Positions 1 to 9,967 of a stretch of DNA of 64,000 bases are shown here, piece after piece; position 1 is the stretch's first letter; each line of letters begins with the position of its first letter. Origin of the DNA: Balamuthia mandrillaris (taxonomy: Eukaryota; Discosea; Longamoebia; Balamuthiidae); the NCBI GenBank assembly GCA_031835245.1, contig JAVKOQ010000041.1, positions 1 to 64,000 on the forward strand, read 5' to 3'. The notes beneath the pieces are model-generated. The model saw nothing but the letters and a program-made list of their open reading frames with translations. It did no database searches and was not told the origin of the DNA. A program made the translations under genes and the position numbers.

Positions 1-583
1 GCAGCACCCACTCCCTCACCTCCGGCCACTTTTGCAACAAGTTCCGGACCTGGTTAGGCGTGCGCACGATGTTGACCCCCTCCGCCTTGTTCACCACGCT
101 GGCTTTCAAGATCCAAAGGCCCTCCCCCTTCTCATGCTTTGGTGGCACCGTTGCTTCCTCGCCCTCCTCCTGCTCTTCCTGCATGGCCTCCTGCACGTCC
201 ATCATGCACCAGGCGAGGTCCTTGGGGTCGGCGTCCACCACCTCGGTGCGGGGAAAGGCCAGGGCGAGGGCGCTGCGGGGCTTCTTGAAGGCGTACTTGT
301 TGGCGAAGCGGCAGAGCTGGGCCTTGCGGGTGAGCCCCTTGGTCACGCAGTAGGAGTTGACGAGGAGGGAGCCCTTCAAGACGCGCTCAAAGCGAAGGCG
401 GTCGTGCGTGTCCCATTGGAAGCACACCCCCTCGGGGAGGAGGGAAGGCTCCTCTTTGGCGGGCTGTTGCTCGTCCCCCCAAATGACTTGCCACCGGTCC
501 GCTCGTTGCTCAAACGCTTTGCGCAGAAAGCGACGAACGTACTCCGAGTCCTCCCTTACATAGGCTAATTGTTGTTGTTTCAT
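1..583 (-). CDS. Tubulin-tyrosine-ligase-family protein, N-terminal part (runs off window)
   Basis: The ATG is at 583 on the minus strand and the frame stays open to base 1, so about 194 N-terminal residues are present. The segments LVNSYCVTKGLTRKAQLCRF and WILKASVVNKAEGVNIVR resemble the substrate-binding region and the start of the ATP-grasp fold of tubulin-tyrosine ligases (human TTL has LVNYYRG..LCRKASL and WIAKSSAGAKGEGI). Between them is a short acidic EEQEEGEE insert. Known family role: ATP-dependent addition of tyrosine or glutamate/glycine to tubulin tails in the cytosol. Which amino acid is used cannot be told because the catalytic C-terminal half lies outside. No intron is needed in the visible part. 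A T/C-rich leader (584-620 on the + strand) lies directly upstream of the start. Confidence 0.7.
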   Translation of the reverse strand, partial: MKQQQLAYVREDSEYVRRFLRKAFEQRADRWQVIWGDEQQPAKEEPSLLPEGVCFQWDTHDRLRFERVLKGSLLVNSYCVTKGLTRKAQLCRFANKYAFKKPRSALALAFPRTEVVDADPKDLAWCMMDVQEAMQEEQEEGEEATVPPKHEKGEGLWILKASVVNKAEGVNIVRTPNQVRNLLQKWPEVREWVL

Positions 584-800
584 TGTCCTTTTTCTTTTTT
601 CTTTTTCTTTTTTCTTTTGCGTCAAAGTGATCTTATTTTAAGGTATCCAGTTAAGGTGTTTTGTTTGATTATGATTGGATGATACGAATTGTAATCTAGA
701 TTTATTATAAGGTGTCACCTTAATATACCGTTGAAATTTCTTGTGAATATGAAATTTCTGTTGAACGTCCGTGCAGCAAGGTGTAATGCCTATTGAGCTT

Positions 801-3704
801 CTATGGTTTGTTGTTACCATTTCCTCCCTTTGAAGGGGTGGCACCACTCGGTCTGGCGATCTTCCCCTTCCTCGTTCGTTTGGCAAGTCTCCTGCCTTGC
901 GCTGGGGGCTTCATTGTTGTTGTTGCTGTTGTTGTTGGCTTCTTGTCCTTGCCTTTTGGGCTCTGTGCGGAAGCCTCTCCTTCCTTCTTTTGTTTCGTTG
1001 TGGTCAACTCCTTTTCATCATCAGGCTCTACGTTCTTCTTCTTCTTCTTCGTCCTTTCTGCCTTCTCCTTTCTCTGCTTCGCTTCTTCGTTCCTCTTCTT
1101 CTTTGTCTTTTCGTACTCTGCAAAGTGTGCACGGAGAGCCTCCAGCTCCTCACAATTTCGCTTGTAGACTTTCAAGAGATGCTGATGAAACACCTTTGTT
1201 TTGTGCACGGTCACTCTTGAGGAAGCCCCCTGCCCTTCTGCCTCAAAATATGCAGAGTATCCATTCCCGCGGGGCGTGCCGGTTTGATACTTGTCCACAA
1301 AACGACGTGCTGCAGCAATGCTGCCAAATCCAGTGATGGTAGTGGTGGCTTCTGTGCTTTTGAGAAAGGTCAACAGCATGCCGACCTTCACTTTGCTGCG
1401 TTTGGGTTGTTGCACCCAATTGAACTCTGGTGGACCTTTGGCCACTAGCTCTTCCAACTGCTGGATGCGAGGCCCCATCAAAACCGTGACTGCCAGCTCC
1501 TCGCAGAAGGAAGGCCACCGCCCAAACAACGACTTGTCCTCCAGTTTGTGAATGGCCTTACCAAAACCAATGAGGTTGCACACATGTTTTCCACGTTCGA
1601 GGTCATCCAATGCCGCACACAGCACCAGCGCTGGAACGTAGAGCAGGTCGAGGTTCTCCTCGCCTTTTTTTGCTTGAAGGACATCATCGATGGCATCTTG
1701 GGCGATGGCGGAAAAGGCAAGAGGTGCGCTGAGCGATTGTGCAAGGGAGAGCCGGTGATGGAGCGTGAGGACGGTGGGTGCAGCGTGAAGGAGAGCCATG
1801 ACATGCTGCCCAATGTCTGTCCAGTCCCATTTCTCTATTAGAAGCTTCAATGTGCGTTGAAGACTTGAAACTTGTTTGTCGCTGGAGAGCTTCTTGCCAT
1901 AGGTTAAAACTTCCTTCACGTCTGTAAGGGCTTGTGCAATGGCGTCCATCAATTGGAGGGCTCGAGCAGGAGTGGCATTGGCCTGCACAACCGCTTCCAG
2001 TAGAGTAGCGGCGGCCTTTATTCCGGAGCGGTGGTGCTTCATCCAAGACACTGCTGTTTTCTTCACTGCTTGGAAAAGAAGTTTCGAAGCAGCACATTGC
2101 TCGTTGGCGATGGAGAGAGCGAGCTGCTTGCTGAGGGCATCCAGTTTGTTGCTGGAGTCTGGCTTCATAGCTTGAATCAAGTCCAAGACTCGTTTCAAAC
2201 GAATACAATCGCCACTAGGCAAGCACTGTAATAACAGAGCAGCACCGTCCTCTGTGGACCCACAGTCCCACGAACGCTTGCTTCCGAAATCGGGATTGCT
2301 CTTCCACAGCTCCAACACTTGGTCCACCTTCTGTAGCTGTGCTTCTTTGTCCAGTCCGGCGTGCGCACAAACCGCAGCAGAGTACAAACCACCTCTATGC
2401 ATGGCTAGTTGAATCTCCGTGACCTCTGGCCAAAGGACAAGAACAGAGCGATGGTAGGTGGTGGACATGGTTGCGCTTTCGTTTCCTGTGTATTCTTCCT
2501 CCTCGGTCTTTCCTTCGAAGCTGAAGATGTGTTTCTCTTTCAAGGGCTTCGTGCTGGCCACGTCCGTCTCCCAGTTGATGCGCAAGTGCTTCTGGCTAAA
2601 CTCGGCTGGTTGCCCCACCGCAGAGTACCAATGAATTTTTTCATTGCTGTCTTCCCACCTCCAGTGTCCGTCGTAGTCTGCCTCAAAGTTCTCGGTGCGG
2701 TCCACGGTGGCGATGAAGAGGCTAACCCTCTGTTGAGCGTCCAGAAGAGAGTTGGCTGCACGAAGGATGCTCCCCAGCACACGGTCCTTGCCTTTCAGAG
2801 CGGCAAGGCCCTTTCCTAGAAGACCTTCGTCCGTGTACAGATGCTCCAGCAGCAACACCACCATGTCGTTCGGCACGTCCTTCCATCTCTTCAACGCCTT
2901 GGCAAAGGCCTCCACGCTGCGTTGGAACGGCTCGCTTCTTGGTCTGGGCAAATTGGGGTTGGTCCAGACGAGATTGTACACCACAGCCAAGCGATGGCCA
3001 GAGGTGACCTCCTTCACCTCATGCTCCACATCCGCATAATGCCCCGCAAAGTGGCATTGGAAAGCTGCCATGCCGGAACTCTCCCCAAAGTCGAACGTCT
3101 GCCTCACCCCTCCGTGGCTGACCAGCAGAGCGCCTCCCTGGCAGCGGGAGGGCAGTTGGATGATGAGCGTGGCGAACATGCCCTTCTCCTTCTCCGTGTC
3201 TCGGTGGGGCAGGAAGTGGTCCCCTTGGCTGTAGAGCAGCAGCTTGTACGGGCGAGCCTCCACCTTGCACCCTGTGGCGCCGAGCTGCTTGGCTACCTCT
3301 TCGGTGAGCGACTCCACACCGGCCTTCCATTGGGGGTTGACGAAGCCAAAGTCAGCGGAGTTGAACTCCTTGGAGGAGCGCACGCGGGTGTCCACCACCG
3401 TCTCCATGCCACGCCCATGCGGGGAGACCTTGCCATTATCATGAAGGAAGGGAGCGTCAGCGAGGCTGAGAGGGAGAGGGATCGCCCGCCCTTTGACCAC
3501 CAGACCGGGTACAGGAGGCAGGCTTGGAGCCGCGCCGCCCACGCTCGTGTGGGGCGTTTCAGGAAGCTGTTCACTAAGAGCGGCAAGTGTGAAGAGGATG
3601 CCTTCTCCGTTTTCTTCCTCCGCTTCTTGTTCTTCTTGTTCTTTCTTACTCTCTTTAGGATCAGGTTTCGCTCGCTTGCGTGCTGGTTGCTTTCCTTTCT
3701 TCAT
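801..3704 (-). CDS. Large 2-oxoglutarate/Fe(II)-dependent oxygenase (prolyl-hydroxylase-like)
   Basis: One uninterrupted reading frame of 967 aa from an ATG at 3704. The N-terminus is basic and acidic low complexity. Residues about 100-250 form a prolyl-4-hydroxylase-like double-stranded beta helix. The iron ligands are readable as H167 and D169 in HFLPHRDTEKE and the distal H228 in YADVEHEV, with R238 in GHRLAVVYNL as the likely 2-oxoglutarate salt-bridge residue. The segments ATMSTTYHRSVLVLWP and an alpha-helical repeat-like C-terminal half match large fungal and amoebal oxygenases of this type. The last about 100 residues are lysine-rich (nuclear-localisation-like), so a nuclear protein substrate is possible but inferred. 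A 62-residue acidic frame just upstream (3763-3951) could be a spliced first exon, since a phase-0 GTGTAA...GAG intron would join it in frame. Confidence 0.8.
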   Translation of the reverse strand: MKKGKQPARKRAKPDPKESKKEQEEQEAEEENGEGILFTLAALSEQLPETPHTSVGGAAPSLPPVPGLVVKGRAIPLPLSLADAPFLHDNGKVSPHGRGMETVVDTRVRSSKEFNSADFGFVNPQWKAGVESLTEEVAKQLGATGCKVEARPYKLLLYSQGDHFLPHRDTEKEKGMFATLIIQLPSRCQGGALLVSHGGVRQTFDFGESSGMAAFQCHFAGHYADVEHEVKEVTSGHRLAVVYNLVWTNPNLPRPRSEPFQRSVEAFAKALKRWKDVPNDMVVLLLEHLYTDEGLLGKGLAALKGKDRVLGSILRAANSLLDAQQRVSLFIATVDRTENFEADYDGHWRWEDSNEKIHWYSAVGQPAEFSQKHLRINWETDVASTKPLKEKHIFSFEGKTEEEEYTGNESATMSTTYHRSVLVLWPEVTEIQLAMHRGGLYSAAVCAHAGLDKEAQLQKVDQVLELWKSNPDFGSKRSWDCGSTEDGAALLLQCLPSGDCIRLKRVLDLIQAMKPDSSNKLDALSKQLALSIANEQCAASKLLFQAVKKTAVSWMKHHRSGIKAAATLLEAVVQANATPARALQLMDAIAQALTDVKEVLTYGKKLSSDKQVSSLQRTLKLLIEKWDWTDIGQHVMALLHAAPTVLTLHHRLSLAQSLSAPLAFSAIAQDAIDDVLQAKKGEENLDLLYVPALVLCAALDDLERGKHVCNLIGFGKAIHKLEDKSLFGRWPSFCEELAVTVLMGPRIQQLEELVAKGPPEFNWVQQPKRSKVKVGMLLTFLKSTEATTTITGFGSIAAARRFVDKYQTGTPRGNGYSAYFEAEGQGASSRVTVHKTKVFHQHLLKVYKRNCEELEALRAHFAEYEKTKKKRNEEAKQRKEKAERTKKKKKNVEPDDEKELTTTKQKKEGEASAQSPKGKDKKPTTTATTTMKPPAQGRRLAKRTRKGKIARPSGATPSKGGNGNNKP

Positions 3705-3762
3705 CTCTTCTTCTCTTTTTGTTGTTGTTTTTTAATTATTATTTTGTTCTCTTAAAGGCCTG

Positions 3763-3951
3763 TTACACGATGGTGTGTTCTTTCTCTTCTTTTGCTTCTT
3801 CCTCCTCTTCTTCTTGTTCGCTGACTGTTTGTTTTTCCTTCTCTTCTTTTGTCTCTGACTTCGAGATGATCGCCAGAAGAGCATCTGATCTCGTTAGAGC
3901 GCTTTCTTTCCGAAGCAACAAGTCCTGTTGAGAGGGGTGTGTATCATCCAC
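3763..3951 (-). CDS. Small acidic reading frame; upstream ORF or first exon of the oxygenase gene
   Basis: An ATG at 3951 opens 62 codons (MDDTHPSQQDLLLRKESALT...) ending in EEEEEEAKEEKEHTIV and a stop. Its composition looks coding rather than random. The last codons ATC|GTGTAA can act as a splice donor, and the purine-rich tract ending AAGAAGAG directly before the oxygenase ATG at 3704 can act as acceptor. That join keeps phase 0 and would add an acidic N-terminus to the oxygenase. The remaining gap to the next gene (3952-4058) holds an AT-rich CCATATATAACC near 3986, TATA-like in the minus orientation. Choice between separate peptide, uORF and exon is open. Confidence 0.3.
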   Translation of the reverse strand: MDDTHPSQQDLLLRKESALTRSDALLAIISKSETKEEKEKQTVSEQEEEEEEAKEEKEHTIV

Positions 3952-4058
3952 GATATGATGACATGCTGGACTCGTTTTAAACGGCCATATATAACCTTTA
4001 TCTGCTCCATTATCTGTCCGTTGTTTGTTTTTGTTTTCAACTAAAAGTTAATTCTTGT

Positions 4059-5712
4059 TCACCATAGTTGGAAGAGAAAGTCAAAACCAATAACACGAAT
4101 GGAACAATTGGAAGGATTTGGTTCTTCCTCGAACCATTCTGGACTGAGATGCAACCACATCATCAAAAAGGCTCGAAGGGTTATCCCTTTTGTGCACGAA
4201 AAGGAGACTTTAGTCTTTTTCACATATAAAAACGAAAGGGAAAACGAAGAAGAAAGGATCAGAAAAGTACCATGAGCAACGATCACGAGATTAGTGATGC
4301 CATGCCGCTTTGCATCGCGTTGGAAGGTGCCAAAACTGGAGTAAACGCGTTGGCACACGTCGAAACGGCTTTCACCTAATGGTATCTTTGCCCAAAACCG
4401 GCCCCCAAATGCTGCTGCCTTTTGATAGTAATGTAACTCTCGTGGAAAGGCATGGTCTAGTTCTCCTGAATACCTTTTTTGTCATTGCGAAAGAACCAAG
4501 AGATGAGAGAACGTGAGTAGATAGAACGAGAAAACAGCGAACACAACAAAGGGTCAGATAAGCAGAAGCAGAACAGAGAGAATAGGAAAGTGATGCGAAC
4601 CAGTCACAGCCTTCAAATAGGCCAAATTGTTGTTCCACTAAGAAGATGTTTTCTCGAATGTCGGTGACCCATCCTTCCGCGTTCTCTGCGATGATTTCTG
4701 CTGTCTGTCTTGCTCTTAGATACGGACTTGTCCACAATCTTATTGAAAGAAACAGAAGCACAAGAAGAAACAGAAGACGATTATGTGATGAAGTTAACAT
4801 ATTAACGAGAAGAACAAACTAACCTACAATAATGTGCTTTGTGAGTACACGCGTTGGAAGAGGAACGCAAGCAAGGCAGTGGTGGTGGCGTATCTGCTTT
4901 GTACAGTTCTTTAAAATGTTTGGCGATCTGTTTGCCAGCCTCTGCTGCTTGTTGCTTTCCTTTCTGACTGAGAGGGATGGCATGGTCTCCCATCTATAAT
5001 ATTCACATTGGTTTCTTCAATACAGAGAAAAGAGAAAGAGCAAGAGCAGAGAGCAGAGAGAAGAGAGAAGAGAGAAGAGAGAAGAGAGAAGAGAGAAGAG
5101 AGAAGAGAGAAGAGAGAAGAGAGAAGAGAGAAGAGAGAAGAGAGAAGAGAGAAGAGAGAAGAGAGAAGAGAAATGATGAACGCAGAACGAGAACCTTGGT
5201 GTGCAAAGTTTGGTCTACGTTGGCCATGGACTCCCCGTGTCTCACCAACAAGATGTGCAAATGGGGCAGCTCCTTCCTCATAAGGTTCGGCACGTCCTGG
5301 TCGAACGGCTCCTTGCGTGGCTGTGCTCTTTGCCAATACGTCCCTTTGGGGTTGTTTAACAAAAAAAGTCGATGAAAGTAACACAAAAATGGGACGTACA
5401 AGGTAGAGATCGATCTTCAGCTCGAGTTAAAATAGGACGATGGGAAGGGAACCCTGAAGAAGACGAAGACGAACCACCACCACCACCAGTTGCTTCAGAA
5501 GAAGCGTCGATGCTGTTCGAGCGTTGTTGTCTCTGTTGTTGGAGTTGCTTGGAGTAAAGCAGTAGGGTTTTTCTGTGGCCAGCAGAGACCACGCCAAGCA
5601 GATCCAGGTCCTCCTCAGAGAGGTGAGAGCACACCAACAGGTTGTCGTAGCCGTGCTCCGCGAAAGCAGGGGCATAGGCCTCCAACCCGATCGAACGTAA
5701 CCAATCTTCCAT
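4059..5712 (-). CDS. SAM-domain histidine phosphatase (phosphoglycerate-mutase-like)
   Basis: At least five exons. Exon 1 (ATG at 5712) encodes a SAM domain, WLRSIGLEAYAPAFAEHGYD...LSEEDLDLLGV, then a Gly/Ser linker. After a GTACGT intron near 5350-5400 comes the catalytic core: LVRHGESMAN (nucleophile His in RHGE), IPLSQKGKQQAAEAG, SPYLRARQTAEII (phosphate-pocket Arg), LFEG, and near 4300 VIVAHGTFL (second catalytic His). The last exon ends at 4059 with SPEWFEEEP...FLFQLW. All RHG-family active-site elements are present, so it is probably active on a phosphorylated small molecule, sugar or protein; the substrate is unknown. The SAM domain suggests an oligomeric or scaffolded enzyme. The intron at about 4995-5197 is almost entirely a pyrimidine microsatellite in the sense direction. 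Confidence 0.82.
5044..5172. repeat. (GAGAAGA)n tract inside phosphatase intron
   Basis: About 130 bases of near-perfect GAGAAGA/GAGAA heptamer-like units on the + strand. In the sense (minus) direction of the host gene it reads TCTTCTC, acting as a very long polypyrimidine run between the exons coding RHGESMAN...LHTK and MGDHAIPLSQ. Confidence 0.95.
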
Positions 5713-5983
5713 CGTTCCTCTCTTTCTTCCTTTTTGCCATGTTTTTTGTAGACACGGAAATATGCAAAAAATTCGTAGTATTCAAAAAATCATAACAATG
5801 TAAATCATGATGAGAATGTGAGATATGCGGCAAGGAATATCAAGCCATTTGGAGTATGATAAGAATGTGAAACATTCTCACGACTTTTTCGCTGATGTAA
5901 TGGGTGACGCTATGTGCGCTGAAATAAAATATGTGTTCTTCGTATCTGGTTTCTAAAAACTAAAACACACAAACAGAACACAG

Positions 5984-6907
5984 ATGGAAAGTGCAACGAA
6001 CTCAACGGTGGAACAAGAGCAAGGGGAAGAACAACAGTACCAGCAATGGGTCCGAGAAGCGGTGCAGGAATTGCAGGTGGCCGTGATTCAATACCAAAAC
6101 GGTCTTTCCGCTGCTCTGAAACGTCTTCGCAAAGCCCGCATTTCGCCCTTTGAAGCAAGAGAGGAAGAAGAGGATGACGACGACGAACAAGAAGGAGAGG
6201 AAGAGCTGCTGAAAAGGATTCCATTCCCGTTGATAAGAAACCGGTTGAAAGCCTATCTGACCGTATTGGAGTTTGATCCCTCGCCGGAACTCTGCGATAA
6301 AGTGGAAGCCATCCTGATGTACGAGAGGCGGAAGAGAGGCGTGGCTTCCGAGGTGGAGGCCTTGTCTTTGCCGCGGTTGAACGAGGCGGAAGTTGACCCG
6401 GTGGCCTCGCGTGTGGCTTTGTGGAGGGGAGACATAACGATCCTTCGTATTGGTGCTATAGTTAATGCTGGTTCGTGTTGCTTTCTCTTACTTTGCGTCT
6501 TTTTTTTATTGACTTGTCTTGTTCTTCTCTCAAAAGCAAACAAATACATGTTAGGCTGTTTCACGCCAAACCATGCTTGCATTGACAACATCATCCACGC
6601 CAAGGCTGGACCTCGCTTGAGAGAGGAGTGCAGGCAGTTCATGGCGGCACAAGAGTGGGAAGACGAGCCGACCGGCTACGCAAAGATAACCAAAGGATAT
6701 TGCCTTCCTTGCGCTCACGTCTTGCATACTGTCGGTCCCATTGTTCTTGGTTCGCTTCTCTGTCTCTCTGTCTCTCTGTGTCTCTCTGTCGCTCTGTCTC
6801 TCTGTCGCTCTGTCTCTGTCTCTGTCTCTGTCTCTGTCTCTGTCTCTGTCTCTGTCTCTGTCTCTCTGTCTCTGTCTCTGTCTCTGTCTCTGTCTCTCTT
6901 CTCTCTG

Positions 6908-6974
<67 letters not shown>

Positions 6975-7049
6975 GTCTCTGTCTCTGTCTCTGTCTCTGT
7001 CTCTCTGTCTCTGTCTCTGTCTCTGTCTCTGTCTCTGTCTCTGTCTCTG

Positions 7050-7099
<50 letters not shown>

Positions 7100-7691
7100 T
7101 TGCTTATTCGCATCTCTCGTGTTATCCCAGATAAAAGAAAAGGACCAGCGGAAGGACAGGAAGAGGAGCTCGCTAGCTGTTATACATCATGCCTAGACCT
7201 CGCCAAACAACACAACGTTCGCAGCGTTGCCTTTTGCTGCATTTCTACCGGCGTCTTTGGCTATCCCCAGGTTCTTCTTTCTTTTCTCTTTTCTCTTCTT
7301 TTCCTCCTCTGCTTTGCGTTCTTAACTTTGGTGTTATCAACAACAGGAAGACGCTGCCATAGTGGCTATCAACACAGTGAAAAGATGGCTAGAAACGGGA
7401 GACAACAAGGAGCACATGGACTTGGTTCTCTTTGACACCTACCTCGCCAGCGACCACGTGTTGTACCAACTGTTGCTGCCGCGTTACTTCAATGTCTCTG
7501 AGAGTTGGCTCTCTGCCAACACTCCCGTTGTTCCTGAACTAAAGCAACACCGACGTCCAGCAACGAAGGAAGAGGAAGACACAAAAGCAGAAGAGGACGA
7601 TGCAAAACAAGAAAAGAAAGAGGAAGTAAAAGAAGAAGCAGAAGAGACAAGGAATGAAGAAGATACAGAGCTAAAGACAAACAAAGATTAA
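5984..7691 (+). CDS. Zinc-type macrodomain protein-ADP-ribose hydrolase
   Basis: Four exons with clean GT-AG joins: 5984-6470, 6537-6749, 7131-7270, 7347-7691. Joining at 6470/6537 restores [13 protein letters not shown]. The N-terminal 100 residues are helical with an acidic stretch. The macrodomain has [66 protein letters not shown] and [13 protein letters not shown]. The GCFxPxHxCIDNxIH and CISTGxFxFP-like motifs are hallmarks of the zinc-containing macrodomains best known from bacteria (staphylococcal and streptococcal types), which remove ADP-ribose from proteins; the Cys/His cluster is the expected zinc site. The C-terminus is a charged Lys/Glu tail. Function as a mono-ADP-ribosyl hydrolase is inferred from the family. 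Intron 2 (381 nt) is filled by a CTCTGT repeat. The stop codon is only 9 bases from the stop of the convergent acetyltransferase gene. Confidence 0.87.
6757..7096. repeat. (CTCTGT)n/(CT)n microsatellite intron
   Basis: Roughly 340 bases of CTCTGT hexamers grading into CT dinucleotides fill intron 2 of the macrodomain gene. Long open frames of Ser/Leu/Cys/Val across it are repeat artefacts. The tract is pyrimidine-rich on the sense strand apart from the regular G. Confidence 0.97.
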
Positions 7692-7700
7692 ACAAGTCCG

Positions 7701-8654
7701 TTAAGAGGAAGTCACGTTTGTTGGCACCAAACTTACAGAAACAAGAGTAGCATTTCCTTCCATCTCTTTAAACGGTCTTCTCCCTTCTTCCCCTTCGCCT
7801 TCGTCAAACCAACCTTTTCCTCCTCCGTCTTCTCCCTCCTCATGAACAAAGTTTCGATAAGGAATCGAAACCTTCACCGTAGCTCCCAGCTTTGCTATCC
7901 AAATGTGTTTCGTTGCAGGGTTGGAAGCCTCCACCATCAACTCCGAGAAGCCCCTTTTGCTGGCTAACTCCTTGGCGAGACGTCTCGTCAAAAAGCCCAA
8001 GCCTTTGCCTTCAAAGCCTGCTATGGTGCCTCCCATCAAAGCGTGGTACACTTGCTTTGGCTTGAGCGGCTCTCCGTTTTGTTGTTGTTGCATTTGTTGT
8101 TTGTAGGCCGAGTCGAGAGCGGAGAGCAGAGAGAAGATCTTGAACAGCGGGTGCTTCTTTTCAGGTGTGGCTTCTTTCAGTCCTTTTTGTGTTGTGTGTA
8201 AGAAAGAAAGCATGAAAGAAACGACAAGGAAGAACGACAGGCAAGAAAAAAAACAGTGTACTTGTTTCATCTTCCGGAGCCAACAGGTCATTGCCGAGCA
8301 TGAAGCAGACGATCCTCTGGGAGCTCTTCTCGCGGGCAATGAAGGAGAGACCGGCTTTGGCGTTGTGAGAGCTGGTATAGCGACAAAATGGCATAAAATT
8401 TTCAGCGTTGAGCTCTTTAACGGCTCTGTTGAGAGGGTTTCCGTTTTGAAAGGTCTCGCAGATGATCGGAGCCAGTTCGTCAGCGTCTTCCTCGCGCAAC
8501 ACCTGTAAGAGTTGAAGAAAAGTGAGAGAGAGAGAGAGAGAGAGAGTAAGAAAAAAAAGCACACTACACAAAGAAGTTATTGTCACTGTTCACAAACCTG
8601 AAAGATGAAGTTTTCATCTTCAAACAAGACTTCTGCAGCGGTGGAGTCTTCCAT
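7701..8654 (-). CDS. GNAT-family N-acetyltransferase
   Basis: Three exons. Exon 1 (8598-8654) starts MEDSTAAEVLFEDENFIFQ; the intron at 8503-8597 is a clean GTTTGT...ACAG join to VLREEDADELAPIICETF (exon 2, to about 8265); exon 3 covers about 8195-7701. The protein (about 240 aa) shows the GNAT layout: an N-terminal strand-helix, AKAGLSFIAREKSSQRIVCF, LGNDLLAPED, a beta-alpha unit with IAGFEGKGLGFLTRRLAKEL in the position of the acetyl-CoA pyrophosphate loop (Q/RxxGxG/A is relaxed here), then GFSELMVEASNPATKHIWIA and a C-terminal strand. The pattern resembles arylalkylamine/glucosamine-type acetyltransferases; the substrate is unknown. The C-terminus ends in an acidic Gly-rich insertion and TLVSVSLVPTN. 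Confidence 0.75.
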
Positions 8655-8863
8655 CCTTGTGGAGCTGTTGTTTGGAATGGGAAAAAAAGAAGAAACGAAA
8701 AATCTGCCCATGAATTACTGTCGACAAAAGATCAAGATCAATTTATGATTTTTTATTGGATAAAATAATTAAATGACAGATCTATTTCCTAATATAGAGA
8801 AAGTAACGGTTTGGCCAACATGCCGTTGGCAGTCAGAAAACTTTGGAAAAAACACGAAGAAGA

Positions 8864-9967
8864 ATGATGACGGAGGCCGAAGAGGGAACCGGCTCGACGT
8901 GGAAGGCTGGTGAACAGCATGCACGGGATGAAGAGGTCTGTTCTACAACAGTAATGGAGGACCTGGTGGTGGAGAAACCAAACTTTCTTGAAACGCTGTT
9001 GGACGAGGGCGAAGGAGGTGTCGTTTGGAGAAAGGGGAAAATGGACCCGGAGAAACGTAGATATGCGAGAGATAATAACGCGACGAAAAGTTGTTTCAAG
9101 GACTTGAAGAGGGAGTTGGTAAGCATTGCAGGTGATGTCCTCTTGACTTGTGGTGCAACAACACCGGTGGAGGAGGTCGAACAAATGGCAAAACTCAATA
9201 GCTTCAAAGAACGAAAAAGCAGTCTGGAAACGTCAGTGCGACGTTTAAACGTCGGGGTAGGTGCTCTTTCGGTTTTGCGCACGAGTTCATGCGAGTGCTG
9301 TTCAAGTCTAGCACTAAACAGTAATTCCTTGATCAGAAAACAGAGTTCCTGAAAGTGTTGAATGACCCCGAACGATGCAAGTCGTTGCAAAAGTTTATGA
9401 CGAAACAGCTCAATGCAGAAAACCTCCACTTCTGGAAGGAAGCTTCTGCCTTCTATCATACTTTTCATCAACCGAATCTCTCTCCCCTTGGTTATCCTTC
9501 CGCTTCCGCTTTCGCCTCCTCTTCTTCGACTACGTCTACTTTTCCTCCCGAACCCGTGCCAGCAATATTTGGGGATAGAGACGACGAAACCGAACGGTTA
9601 CGTTCGCTTCATGACGCACAACTGCTTATTTCAGCAAAACTTCTTTACGAAAGATACTGTAAGCCCGGCGCCGAAATGGAGGTTTCTCTCTCACCCATTT
9701 TCTCTCCCGCTGTTCTTGTTCCTCCTTTAGACCAAAGTGGTTCTTTTGCTCTGTTTGTGACCAATGTTAGTAACAACCGACCCCAAACAGATAAATGTGG
9801 ACGCCGAGGTGCAACTGAAGCTGACCAATGCTCTGGCCTCTGGTCAACCCACCGGGGATATGTTCGAAGAAGCTCGCAGTGCCATCTTCCTATTGATGCT
9901 GCAGGACGTTTTTCCTCGCTTTCTTCGGAGCCATGTCGAGGACGATGAGAACGCTGGGCCTTCCTAG
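8864..9967 (+). CDS. RGS-domain protein (regulator of G-protein signalling)
   Basis: Three exons with consistent phase: 8864-9256, 9337-9681, 9791-9967, giving about 304 residues. The ATG at 8864 is chosen because earlier in-frame triplets are not ATG. The first 150 residues are unrecognised and charged. The RGS fold follows: EFLKVLNDPERCKSLQKF, AENLHFWKEASAFY, a Ser/Pro-rich insert, AKLLYERYCKPGAEMEINV, then FEEARSAIFLLMLQDVFPRF. These match the conserved N/EFW and PRFL-type contacts of RGS boxes that speed GTP hydrolysis on G-alpha subunits at the plasma membrane. The gene lies next to the IP3-receptor fragment and 6 kb from the full receptor, so three G-protein/calcium-signalling genes are clustered; co-regulation is unproven. 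Confidence 0.85.

Noticed and set aside
32-568. Plus-strand frame of 178 codons
   Set aside because: Antisense shadow of the tubulin-tyrosine-ligase-like gene; its composition shows the GC-rich mirror pattern and no motif.
6715-7196. Ser/Leu/Cys/Val-only frames on both strands
   Set aside because: Direct translation of the CTCTGT repeat in the macrodomain intron; the splice join across it restores a conserved protein.
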